Assembly (NCBI GenBank): GCA_035353855.1 | Contig: DAOQAK010000006.1 | Location: 26,357 to 90,356, forward strand | DNA: 64,000 bases | Direction of reading: 5' to 3' | Source of the DNA: Bacteroidales bacterium | Lineage (GTDB): Bacteria > Bacteroidota > Bacteroidia > Bacteroidales > CG2-30-32-10 | Part shown: piece by piece, positions 50,503 through 58,733 of the stretch | How positions within the stretch are numbered: the first letter of the stretch is position 1 | Layout of the letters: every line of letters starts with the position of its first letter | The notes under the pieces: model-generated | What the model saw: the letters and a program-made list of their open reading frames with translations, nothing else | What the model was told of the DNA's origin: nothing | The model's database searches: none | Program-made: the position numbers and the translations under genes

Positions 50503-51978
50503 ATGGCAACCGATAATGATAAATTCATTAACGAAGGATTAACATACGACGACGTATTACTCGTACCGGCATACTCAGAAGTAATGCCCCGTGAAGTTGA
50601 TATTTCATCACAGTTCACAAGAAATATAAACCTGAATATTCCTATAGTTTCTGCTGCAATGGATTCTGTTACTGAAGCTCCTATGGCTATTGCTATTGCA
50701 CAGGAAGGTGGCATTGGTGTTCTTCATAAAAACATGTCGATTGAAGACCAGGCTATGGAAGTACGTAAAGTTAAACGTGCCGAAAACGGGATGATCGTTG
50801 AACCTGTTACTATTAATGCCGAAGCTACTGTCAGCAACGCACTTGACCTGATGGCCGAAAATAAAATCGGTGGAATACCGGTAGTGAATAAAGCCAATGT
50901 TTTGGTTGGAATCGTTACCAACCGCGACTTACGTTTTGAACGTAATCACAGCAGACCTATATCAGAGGTAATGACAAAAGAAAACCTCATTACTACTACC
51001 GAATTCACTAACTTTGAAAAAGCTGCCGATATCCTCCAGGAATATAAAATTGAAAAACTTCCTGTTGTTGACAGCAAATACCGGCTAATAGGACTTATAA
51101 CATACAAAGACATCATTAAAATAAAAGCACGCCCAAACGCATGTAAAGATTCCATAGGAAGATTAAGAGTAGCAGCCGGTGTGGGAGTTACCAAAGATGT
51201 ACTCGACAGGATTGCAGCTTTAGTAAAAAATGGCGTTGATGCTATTGTAGTTGACACAGCTCATGGTCATTCCAAAGGAGTTTTTGATACCATAAAAAAA
51301 ATAAAATCAAAATACCCGCAACTGGAGCTGGTTGCAGGGAATATTGCCACAGCCCAGGCCGGAAAAGACTTGGTGAAAGCTGGTGTTGATGCGGTAAAGG
51401 TGGGAATAGGCCCGGGTTCTATATGCACCACAAGAATTATTGCAGGGGTTGGCGTTCCTCAATTACATGCGGTGTATGATGTAGCTAAAGCTTTAAAAGG
51501 CAGTGGCGTACCTGTAATTGCAGATGGAGGAATACGATTTACCGGCGATGTAGTAAAAGCACTGGCTGCCGGCGCTCATTCGGTTATGATAGGTTCACTC
51601 TTTGCCGGTGTTGATGAATCACCCGGTGAAACTATACTTTTTGAAGGAAGAAAATTCAAAACCTATCGTGGCATGGGCTCTATTGAAGCTATGCAGAAAG
51701 GCTCCAAAGACCGCTATTTCCAGGATGCTGAAGATGATATTAAAAAACTGGTTCCCGAAGGTATTGTTGGAAGGGTTCCTTACAAAGGTTCATTATCAGA
51801 GGTAATTCACCAGATGATTGGCGGACTAAGAGCAGGCATGGGCTATTGCGGCGCACCGAATATGGAAATGCTTCAGCAATCAAAATTCATAAGAATTACA
51901 TCAGCAGGAATTCAGGAAAGTCATCCCCATGATGTTACCATCACACGCGAAGCGCCAAACTATTCTACAAAATCATAA
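50503..51978 (+). CDS. guaB: IMP dehydrogenase
   Basis: Oxidises IMP to XMP with NAD+, the committed step of guanine nucleotide synthesis. The barrel starts GLTYDDVLLVPAYSEVMPRE. Two CBS domains lie at about residues 95-205 (GGIPVVNKANVLVGIVTNRD, EKLPVVDSKYRLIGLITYKD). The catalytic Cys is in VGIGPGSICTTRIIAGVGVP, followed by ADGGIRFTGDVVKALAAGA and the flap YRGMGSIEAMQ. Length 491 is standard. Confidence 0.97.
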   Translation: MATDNDKFINEGLTYDDVLLVPAYSEVMPREVDISSQFTRNINLNIPIVSAAMDSVTEAPMAIAIAQEGGIGVLHKNMSIEDQAMEVRKVKRAENGMIVEPVTINAEATVSNALDLMAENKIGGIPVVNKANVLVGIVTNRDLRFERNHSRPISEVMTKENLITTTEFTNFEKAADILQEYKIEKLPVVDSKYRLIGLITYKDIIKIKARPNACKDSIGRLRVAAGVGVTKDVLDRIAALVKNGVDAIVVDTAHGHSKGVFDTIKKIKSKYPQLELVAGNIATAQAGKDLVKAGVDAVKVGIGPGSICTTRIIAGVGVPQLHAVYDVAKALKGSGVPVIADGGIRFTGDVVKALAAGAHSVMIGSLFAGVDESPGETILFEGRKFKTYRGMGSIEAMQKGSKDRYFQDAEDDIKKLVPEGIVGRVPYKGSLSEVIHQMIGGLRAGMGYCGAPNMEMLQQSKFIRITSAGIQESHPHDVTITREAPNYSTKS

Positions 51979-52077
51979 GGACTATTTTTGATAGATAAGA
52001 AAGGCATTTTCTTTTTTATCATTTCTTATGTTTTATACTCGTTCTTATCCATTTTGAAAAAATTATTAGAACGAGTT

Positions 52078-52142
52078 ATGCCGATAGTAACGCTTGTTGA
52101 AAAATTATTTTTGTAGTCGCCGCGGCGACCTGTTACGTATCG
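52078..52142. repeat. Nested palindromic intergenic element
   Basis: The outer arms CCGATA and TATCGG (with GTAAC next to each, as GTAACG / GTTACG) flank a perfect 14-bp GC-only-rich palindrome GTCGCCGCGGCGAC at 52116-52129, striking in AT-rich DNA. A further inverted repeat (ACTCGTTCT / AGAACGAGT, near 52037 and 52069) lies just to the left. There is no coding potential. Confidence 0.6.
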
Positions 52143-52269
52143 GTATAATATCTTAATAATTATCAATATTTTACAAAATATTTTCAAATATTGATATTAA
52201 AAATTGTTAAACAAAAACTTTTTTATTTATAATATTATAAATTTGCTGACTCAAAATAAATTAAGTACT

Positions 52270-54282
52270 ATGAAAAAGAATTGCATTATTTTATTCATTA
52301 CAATAGGTTGTTTATTACTTATAAACCGTAATTACGCGCAGATTGCATCTGAACAGAAAAGCAAAACAGACCCGGTATTACTTATAGTTGGTAACGATAC
52401 GGTTACAAAATCGGAATTCCTTACGGTTTACAAAAAGAACAATATTAAAAAAGATGTTCCCATTGACCAGAAAGCGCTCGAAGAGTATCTTGACCTTTAT
52501 ATTAATTTTAAACTTAAGGTAAAAGAAGCTGAATCATTAGGAATGGATACCGTTTCTTCATTTATTACCGAACTTGCAGGTTACAGAAAACAATTAGCTC
52601 AACCTTATCTGGTAAACAAAGATGTTAATGAAAAACTTCTTACTGAAGCTTACGAAAGAATGCAATGGGATATCCGCGCAAGCCATATACTAATCAAAGT
52701 TAGCGAAGATGCTTCAGAACAGGATACTTTAAAAGCATACAAAAAAATAATGGAGATACGTAAAAGAGCTTTAAAAGGCGAAGACTTTGGCGACCTTGCC
52801 GTTGAAAACTCCGAAGATAATTCAGCACGCGATCAGGCTGCTACTGCTCAAAGACCATTTATTAAAGGTAACAAAGGCGACCTGGGATATTTTACTGCAC
52901 TTGATTTAATTTATGAATTTGAAAATGCTGCTTATAACACTAAAGTTGGCGAAGTATCCATGCCAACACGTACCAGCTTTGGCTATCATATCATAAAGGT
53001 AGTTGACAGGAAACCTGCTATGGGCAAAGTACAGGTAGCACATATTTTAAACACCTTCCCTGCAAATGCTACTAAAGAAGATTCTTTAAAGGTTAAAAAT
53101 AAAATTAACGAAATTTATGACTCATTAAAAGCAGGTGCTTCTTTTGAAGATATGGCTAAAAATCATTCCGACGATAAAGCTTCATCAGCAAAAGGAGGAA
53201 TACTGCCATGGTTTGGCATATGGAGAATGCTTCCTGAATTCGTATCAACACTTTCGGATATGAAGATCAACGATATTTCAAAACCTGTAGAAACCATGTA
53301 TGGATGGCATATCCTTAAATTAATGAACAGAAAACCAGTAGGTGCATTCGATAGTATCAAAACCGAATTAAAATCAAAAATTACTAAAGATAACCGCGCT
53401 TCTTTGTCGAAAGAAATAATGGTTGATTCTATTAAAAAGCAATACCACTTTAAAGAAAATATTGCTACCCTTTCTGATTTTTATAAAATTGTTGATGATA
53501 GTATTTTCATGGGGAAATGGGATATTAATAGAGCAAAAGACCTTAATAAAGTTATGTTCACTCTTGGAGATAAAAAATATACACAACAGGATTTTGCAAC
53601 GTATTTCAGTAAAAATCTTACCAGGAAAACCACAAAAGAAGACAGTTCAATGTATGTCAGAAAAATTTACAAACAGTGGGTTGAAACATCAGCTATTGAT
53701 TATGAAGACAGCAAGCTTGAATCAAAATACCCTGACTTTAAAGCCCTGATGAAAGAATACAGGGATGGCATACTTCTTTTTGAACTTACCGATGAAAAAG
53801 TATGGTCGAAAGCAGTGAAGGATTCAACAGGATTAGATGCTTTCTACAACAGCAATAAAAATAACTATATGTGGGACGACAGGATGGATGTTACTATTTA
53901 TACCTGTGCAAACGAAAAAATATCAAAAGCTACACGCAAACTTGTAAACAAGGGCAAACTCAATGATAATGATATACTGAATACCATAAATAAAAATTCA
54001 CAACTCAACCTTAAAATTGAAACCGGTAAATTCGAAAAAACGGATACTACTATTAAATCAATTCCTTGGGTAGTGGGTATTTCTCAAGATATTAAAAAAG
54101 GAAATTCTGTTGTTTTTGCAAATGTTAAAAATATTATTCCTAAAGAACCGAAATCTCTTTTAGAAGCCCGTGGTTTGATAACTGCAGATTATCAGTCGTA
54201 TCTTGAAAAAGAATGGATAACTGATTTGAAGAAAAAATATCCGGTTATCGTAAACCGTGATGTGCTTTCAACAATAAAATAA
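52270..54282 (+). CDS. Periplasmic PpiC/SurA-like peptidylprolyl isomerase with two rotamase domains
   Basis: A 670-residue exported folding factor. The signal peptide IILFITIGCLLLINRNYAQ ends at AQ. A chaperone-like helical N-terminal part precedes two parvulin domains: RASHILIKVSEDASEQDTLK ... GDLGYFTALDLIYEFENAAY ... GYHIIKVVDRKP, and VAHILNTFPANATKEDSLKV ... GWHILKLMNRKP. The ATG at 52270 is chosen over an upstream TTG because it gives the signal peptide. It heads a run of three related genes, probably for outer-membrane protein biogenesis. Confidence 0.9.
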   Translation: MKKNCIILFITIGCLLLINRNYAQIASEQKSKTDPVLLIVGNDTVTKSEFLTVYKKNNIKKDVPIDQKALEEYLDLYINFKLKVKEAESLGMDTVSSFITELAGYRKQLAQPYLVNKDVNEKLLTEAYERMQWDIRASHILIKVSEDASEQDTLKAYKKIMEIRKRALKGEDFGDLAVENSEDNSARDQAATAQRPFIKGNKGDLGYFTALDLIYEFENAAYNTKVGEVSMPTRTSFGYHIIKVVDRKPAMGKVQVAHILNTFPANATKEDSLKVKNKINEIYDSLKAGASFEDMAKNHSDDKASSAKGGILPWFGIWRMLPEFVSTLSDMKINDISKPVETMYGWHILKLMNRKPVGAFDSIKTELKSKITKDNRASLSKEIMVDSIKKQYHFKENIATLSDFYKIVDDSIFMGKWDINRAKDLNKVMFTLGDKKYTQQDFATYFSKNLTRKTTKEDSSMYVRKIYKQWVETSAIDYEDSKLESKYPDFKALMKEYRDGILLFELTDEKVWSKAVKDSTGLDAFYNSNKNNYMWDDRMDVTIYTCANEKISKATRKLVNKGKLNDNDILNTINKNSQLNLKIETGKFEKTDTTIKSIPWVVGISQDIKKGNSVVFANVKNIIPKEPKSLLEARGLITADYQSYLEKEWITDLKKKYPVIVNRDVLSTIK

Positions 54283-54328
54283 TAAAATACCAGTTATCAA
54301 TATCCGGCCTTCGTATAAATAAGGTCTG

Positions 54329-55270
54329 ATGAATGGTAGTTTCATTTATTTGAAATGTTGTTTTTATAGAAGTCAACTTTTAATAATTATTATTCGCTTC
54401 ATTTTGATTCGGTTATATAATATACTTCGTTATCTTGCTCTTTCTGCGATGGCATTCGTATTAATTTTTGAATCCTGCAAATCCTCAGATAATAAAAAAG
54501 AAAGCGCCATTGCCCGGGTATATGATGAATATCTGTACAAATCGGATATCATGGGAATTGTTCCCGAAGGTACATCAAAGAACGACAGTATTTCCATAGT
54601 TAAAAATTATATCAACAACTGGATAAAACAACGATTGGTTCTTAAAACAGCTGAAAGTAACCTTACTTCAGAACAAAAAAACTTTGAAGAACAAATTCAG
54701 AATTATAAAAACTCTTTGATCGTATTTACTTACGAGAAAGAGCTGATGAAGCAGAAACTTGATACAAATATCACCGATGAAGAAATTAAAACTTACTACG
54801 AAAATAACAGGAATAATTTTCTTTTAAAAGATAACATCGTTAAGGTATGGTATGTTAAAATGCCACTGAACTCAAGTAAAGAGAGCACTGTTAAACAATA
54901 CTACAAATCCGATAAGGTTTCAGCAAAAGCCTTGCTGGAAGATTGCTGCAAGAAATATGCAGTGAATTATTTCCTTGATGATTCCACATGGTTATATTTT
55001 AGTGATTTGCTTAAAGAGATTCCTATCACTACATACAACCAGGAAGATTACCTTAAATCCAATCGTTTCATCGAAATGAAAGATTCTATTTACAGCTACT
55101 TCATTAACATAAAAGGATTCCAGATAAAAGAAAGCATCTCCCCTTTAAGCCTTGAAAAGGACAACATCCGAAAAATAATTCTGAATAAGAAAAAGCTTAC
55201 CCTTATTGAAGAAGTTGAAGGAAGCATTTTCAAAGATGCAATGAAAAATAAAGATTTTGAAATTTTTTAA
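54329..55270 (+). CDS. SurA-related periplasmic lipoprotein
   Basis: The mature part begins at a likely lipidated Cys (FVLIFESCKSSDNKKE). The following helical region (VYDEYLYKSDIMGIVPEGTS, LKTAESNLTSEQKNFEEQIQ, NITDEEIKTYYENNRNNF) resembles the SurA/PrsA chaperone module; a recognisable parvulin catalytic domain is not evident. The start is uncertain: the ATG used here gives a long N-terminus with a hydrophobic stretch, while the next ATG (54449) leaves too short a signal. It lies between two PpiC genes and probably acts with them. Confidence 0.7.
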   Translation: MNGSFIYLKCCFYRSQLLIIIIRFILIRLYNILRYLALSAMAFVLIFESCKSSDNKKESAIARVYDEYLYKSDIMGIVPEGTSKNDSISIVKNYINNWIKQRLVLKTAESNLTSEQKNFEEQIQNYKNSLIVFTYEKELMKQKLDTNITDEEIKTYYENNRNNFLLKDNIVKVWYVKMPLNSSKESTVKQYYKSDKVSAKALLEDCCKKYAVNYFLDDSTWLYFSDLLKEIPITTYNQEDYLKSNRFIEMKDSIYSYFINIKGFQIKESISPLSLEKDNIRKIILNKKKLTLIEEVEGSIFKDAMKNKDFEIF

Positions 55271-55281
55271 ATATACTTTAA

Positions 55282-56625
55282 ATGAAAAAAATTTTTCTAG
55301 TTATTCTATTGGCTTTACCTTTTAATCAAATCTTCTCGCAGGATAAAGTAATCGATCAGGTGGTAGCCATTGTTGGAAGTAAAATGATAAAATTATCGGA
55401 TATTGAAAACCAGTATGCACAATATGTGATGCAGGGATACATCAAGGCCGATACTACTTTTAAATGCCAGCTTATTGAAGAACTTCTTTTCCAGAAACTA
55501 TTGTTAAACCAGGCCGATATTGATAGCATCACGGTTACCGATACACAAGTTGAAACAGACCTCGACCGCAGGCTGAATTATTTTGCAAAACAAATGGGTG
55601 GCTTCGATGCATTAGAAAAATATTATAATAAAACTACTCTTGAAATCAAAGCAGACTTCAGGGAAATAATTAAAAACCAGTTATTGCAACAACAGGTTGA
55701 AGCAAAAATTACCGATAACGTTAAAGTTACTCCCTCTGAAGTAAAAAGTTTTTTTAATAACCTCCCGGTCGATAGTATTCCTACAATAAGTTCGGAAGTT
55801 GAAATCGGGCAGATTATTAAAATGCCCGCTATCAGCGATGCTGAAAAGAATAAGGCAAAAGAAAAACTTAATGGAATCCGCGACAGAATTTTAAAAGGTG
55901 AAGATTTTTCTACGCTTGCTATTATGTATTCAGAAGACGATGGCACTGCTGCTAAAGGCGGAGAATTAGGTTTTACAAGCCGAGGCGAACTCGACCCTAC
56001 TTTTGAAGCAGCAGCTTTTAAACTTAAAGAAGGCGAAATATCTCCCGTGGTACAATCGAAATTCGGTTATCATATCATTAAACTTATTGAACGTCGTGGC
56101 GAAATGATAAATGTAAAACACATTCTCATCATTCCAAAAGTTGCTACTGAAGATCTGCTTAAAGCCAAACTTTCTCTTGACACTATTTATACAAAGATCA
56201 AAAGCGACTCGATAACTTTTGAAGCAGCAGCAAAAAAATATTCCGACGATCCTTCAAAAAACAACAGCGGCATCATGGTGAATACCGAAACCGGTACTTC
56301 AAAATTTGAACCCGACCAACTTGATGTTTCCCTGTTTTATGTTATTGATAAATTGAAACCGGGCGAAATGTCGTTACCTGTTCCAATGAAAACCGACGAA
56401 GGAAAACAAGCTTACCGCATTCTTTACCTGAAAACCCGCACCGAACCTCATAGAGCCAATATGAAAGAGGACTATGATAAAATACAGGAAGCCGCGCTTA
56501 AAGAAAAACAAAACGAAGAAGTTAAAAAATGGATAAAGGAAAAAGCCGCCATCACTTATATTCACATAGCTAAAGAATACCTTGGCTGTGATTATACTTA
56601 CGATTGGTTTGCGAAACCGAAGTAA
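55282..56625 (+). CDS. SurA-like periplasmic chaperone/peptidylprolyl isomerase
   Basis: A 447-residue protein with a signal peptide (MKKIFLVILLALPFNQIFSQ), then the SurA N-terminal chaperone region (DQVVAIVGSKMIKLSDIENQ, LIEELLFQKLLLNQADIDS), then two parvulin domains (SEVEIGQIIKMPAISDAEKN ... GGELGFTSRGELDPTFEAAA ... GYHIIKLIERRGE; VKHILIIPKVATEDLLKAKL). The overall layout is that of SurA, which escorts outer-membrane proteins through the periplasm. It is 11 bases from the preceding lipoprotein gene. Confidence 0.92.
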   Translation: MKKIFLVILLALPFNQIFSQDKVIDQVVAIVGSKMIKLSDIENQYAQYVMQGYIKADTTFKCQLIEELLFQKLLLNQADIDSITVTDTQVETDLDRRLNYFAKQMGGFDALEKYYNKTTLEIKADFREIIKNQLLQQQVEAKITDNVKVTPSEVKSFFNNLPVDSIPTISSEVEIGQIIKMPAISDAEKNKAKEKLNGIRDRILKGEDFSTLAIMYSEDDGTAAKGGELGFTSRGELDPTFEAAAFKLKEGEISPVVQSKFGYHIIKLIERRGEMINVKHILIIPKVATEDLLKAKLSLDTIYTKIKSDSITFEAAAKKYSDDPSKNNSGIMVNTETGTSKFEPDQLDVSLFYVIDKLKPGEMSLPVPMKTDEGKQAYRILYLKTRTEPHRANMKEDYDKIQEAALKEKQNEEVKKWIKEKAAITYIHIAKEYLGCDYTYDWFAKPK

Positions 56626-56763
56626 GTAAAAAGCTGATAAGGCACAAGTCATAAGAATGATTCATTTCAAATTATAATTAGTTTGCTGTCGACAGTTAGC
56701 AGTTGGCAATAAACAACAAATTACAATGAATGACGCTGCAAGTAAATGATATTAAATTATAAC

Positions 56764-56797
56764 CTTAGTGTAACTTAGTGCTCTTAGTGTCTTAGTG
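56764..56797. repeat. Four CTTAGTG units in the gap after the surA-like gene
   Basis: CTTAGTG occurs at 56764, 56774, 56783 and 56791. A related TTTGTG-type string lies at 6168-6190. The 271-base gap also holds two similar GCAGTTGGC/CAGTTGGCTGTCAGCAGG-like stretches (near 56698 and 56815). Non-coding. Confidence 0.5.
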
Positions 56798-56869
56798 GTA
56801 AAAGTATTCAATCAACAGTTGGCTGTCAGCAGGAAACAATAAACATACATTTACTATCAAACAAATTTT

Positions 56870-56877
56870 TAACTTTG
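56870..56877 (+). promoter_or_regulatory. -7 promoter element for the MoxR gene
   Basis: TAACTTTG matches TAnnTTTG, 19 bases before the start codon. Confidence 0.55.
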
Positions 56878-56896
56878 CACAAATAACATTTCCAAT

Positions 56897-57862
56897 ATGC
56901 AATATAAATCGGATGTTGAAGCTGTAGATGCGCTTGTAGAAAAATATAAGATCCTGAAAAACGAAGTAGCTAAAGTTATTGTCGGACAGGATGAGATCGT
57001 AAAAAAACTGATCCTTTGTATTTTCAGTAAAGGACATTGCCTGCTGATAGGCGTTCCGGGACTTGCCAAAACATTAATGATAAACACCCTTGCCAAAGCC
57101 CTTGGTTTATCATACAGCCGCATACAGTTCACTCCCGACCTTATGCCTTCCGATATCATAGGCACCGAGATACTTGACGAAACACGTAAGTTCCGTTTTA
57201 TAAAAGGACCTGTTTTCGCAAATATCATATTAGCCGACGAAATAAACCGTACTCCTCCTAAAACACAATCGGCTTTACTGGAAGCCATGCAGGAGAAAGC
57301 TGTTACCGCTGCCGGAACAACTTACAAACTCGAAGAACCATTTTTTGTCCTTGCCACACAAAATCCCATTGAACAGGAAGGGACATATCCTTTGCCTGAA
57401 GCGCAACTCGACCGTTTCATGTTTAACGTATGGCTCGATTACCCTTCAATACAGGAAGAAATAAATATTGTAAAAAGCACTACTTCCGGACAGGAAAACG
57501 GAGTAAATGTTGTATTGAGCAAAGAAGAAATACTTGCATACCAGCAAGTGCTTAACCGCATTCCTGTTACCGATAATGTATTGCAATATGCAGTGAACCT
57601 TGCAACCAAAACACGTCCGAATACTACCAAAGCACATCCGTTCGCAAATGATTTCCTTTCGTGGGGCGCCGGGCCGCGTGCTTCGCAATATTTAATAATT
57701 GGTGCAAAAGCGCATGCAGCCATTAACGGGAAATATTCGCCGGATATTGAAGACGTGCAGGCTGTGGCTGTTTCCGTTTTACGCCACCGCATAGTGCGCA
57801 ACTACAAGGCCGAAGCCGAAGGTATGGATGCCGAAAAAATTGTAAGTGAGTTTCTGAAATAA
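56897..57862 (+). CDS. MoxR-family AAA+ ATPase
   Basis: A 321-residue MoxR ATPase, a chaperone-like AAA+ protein that usually works with DUF58 and von Willebrand factor A proteins in metal-cofactor insertion or stress. Walker A is GVPGLAKTLM, Walker B NIILADEINRTPPKTQ, sensor 1 FVLATQNPIEQEGTYPLPEA, and the sensor 2 region RASQYLIIGAKAHAAI. Normally the batA/DUF58 genes follow directly. Here a repeat-rich gap and a defence cassette follow instead, so the partner genes are elsewhere or lost. Confidence 0.93.
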   Translation: MQYKSDVEAVDALVEKYKILKNEVAKVIVGQDEIVKKLILCIFSKGHCLLIGVPGLAKTLMINTLAKALGLSYSRIQFTPDLMPSDIIGTEILDETRKFRFIKGPVFANIILADEINRTPPKTQSALLEAMQEKAVTAAGTTYKLEEPFFVLATQNPIEQEGTYPLPEAQLDRFMFNVWLDYPSIQEEINIVKSTTSGQENGVNVVLSKEEILAYQQVLNRIPVTDNVLQYAVNLATKTRPNTTKAHPFANDFLSWGAGPRASQYLIIGAKAHAAINGKYSPDIEDVQAVAVSVLRHRIVRNYKAEAEGMDAEKIVSEFLK

Positions 57863-57879
57863 ATACTTTTTAGATGTTG

Positions 57880-57981
57880 GTTATTGGGTTTGGCTACTAG
57901 TTTAGGCAGTTGTCATTGGTTGATTGTGTTATTACTTTTTACCTACAACTCATAACCTGACCAGCCGCACAACCCTTCAAC
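57880..57981. repeat. Imperfect palindromic intergenic repeat, copy C
   Basis: The left arm GTTATTGGGTTTGGCTACTA... and right arm ...GACCAGCCGCACAACCCTTC pair imperfectly. The last 32 bases of the right side (57958-57989) are identical to those of copy D. Confidence 0.65.
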
Positions 57982-58024
57982 TTATTACTATTGTTTAAAG
58001 CAGAATGCTATTTTTTTACCCCAT

Positions 58025-58060
58025 CCCTTCCCCTCCCGATAGCTATCGGGAGGGGAAGGG
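58025..58060. repeat. 36-bp perfect palindrome
   Basis: CCCTTCCCCTCCCGATAG followed directly by its exact reverse complement, no loop. GC-rich in AT-rich surroundings, between copies C and D of the palindromic repeat. Confidence 0.9.
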
Positions 58061-58116
58061 CGCAGGCTCTGAGTGAAAGGGAAAGGGTAAATGAAATAAT
58101 ATTTTTTTAGTCTTTA

Positions 58117-58214
58117 GTTGTTAGGTGTAGCAAGTAGTTTGGCTAATTGTTATTTGGTGTATGTATCCTATTTACTTCCAACTATTGACTTGACCAGCCG
58201 CACAACCCTTCAAC
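58117..58214. repeat. Imperfect palindromic intergenic repeat, copy D
   Basis: The same family as copies A-C, with left arm GTTGTTAGGTGTAGCAAGTA and right arm ending GCCGCACAACCCTTCAAC. It shares a 32-base identical block with copy C. Confidence 0.65.
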
Positions 58215-58605
58215 TTATTACTTTTTCATCGAACTGGTGTAGCTGCTAATATTATTTTCGATGAAATACTTTTACAGATTACTAAAAGAATTTATATTTG
58301 ACTTACCTATTTTTTGTAAACGAGTAAATAAAATTTAATTTTAAAATTAATTCATAGCAATGCTAAATAGAATAAGTTTCAATTAATAAATACATGGTAA
58401 ATATTGCTTCAATAGAGCAATATAGAAGTTATGCACAAGCGGAAAAAAGAAAACGACACAGCAAATTGACAATGAAAATGGATATTAAACTTGAAATGAA
58501 AAACGAAACTGACAGACAAATAACCCGACACTCATTGCCGACCCGAATGTGTTTTAATTTTTTTACCCACCACACAAAAATTTTGAAATTCAATTGCCAG
58601 CCCAC

Positions 58606-58672
58606 AAATGGCACATTTGCTTTTACCCCGACACACAAAGCCAACCCTTCGGCAAAATCAAAAGAGCCATTT
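58606..58672. repeat. attC-like hairpin upstream of the defence cassette
   Basis: Arms AAATGGC-ACA-TTTGCTTTTACC (left) and the near complement GGCAAAATCAAA-AGA-GCCATTT (right) enclose a 23-base centre containing AGCCAAC. The 3-base internal loop (ACA against AGA) and the AGCCAAC loop motif recur in the hairpin just after the cassette. The form (long imperfect hairpin, unpaired bases, conserved centre) is like integron attC sites; identity as a recombination site is inference. Confidence 0.6.
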
Positions 58673-58699
58673 TTCCCAACGCTTTCAGAAAACAAATTG

Positions 58700-58707
58700 T
58701 ATCTTTG
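58700..58707 (+). promoter_or_regulatory. -7 promoter element for the defence operon
   Basis: TATCTTTG matches TAnnTTTG, 26 bases before the adenine methyltransferase start. Confidence 0.6.
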
Positions 58708-58733
58708 AGATTTATATTAACATCGAAAAATAA

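Larger units (their letters stand above)
57863..58605. other. Repeat-rich intergenic region before the defence cassette
   Basis: No credible gene. It holds two copies of the long palindromic repeat around a 36-bp perfect palindrome, a small hairpin (ATTGCT / AGCAAT, 58403-58421), and GTTATGCAC at 58428 whose complement recurs at 63888. A frame at 58394-58708 is not supported: its composition is odd, it has no recognisable domain and it runs into a structured site. Confidence 0.7.

Noticed and set aside
58394..58708. A 104-codon frame upstream of the defence cassette
   Set aside because: No recognisable domain, it runs through the attC-like hairpin and overlaps the cassette's -7 box; best read as non-coding.
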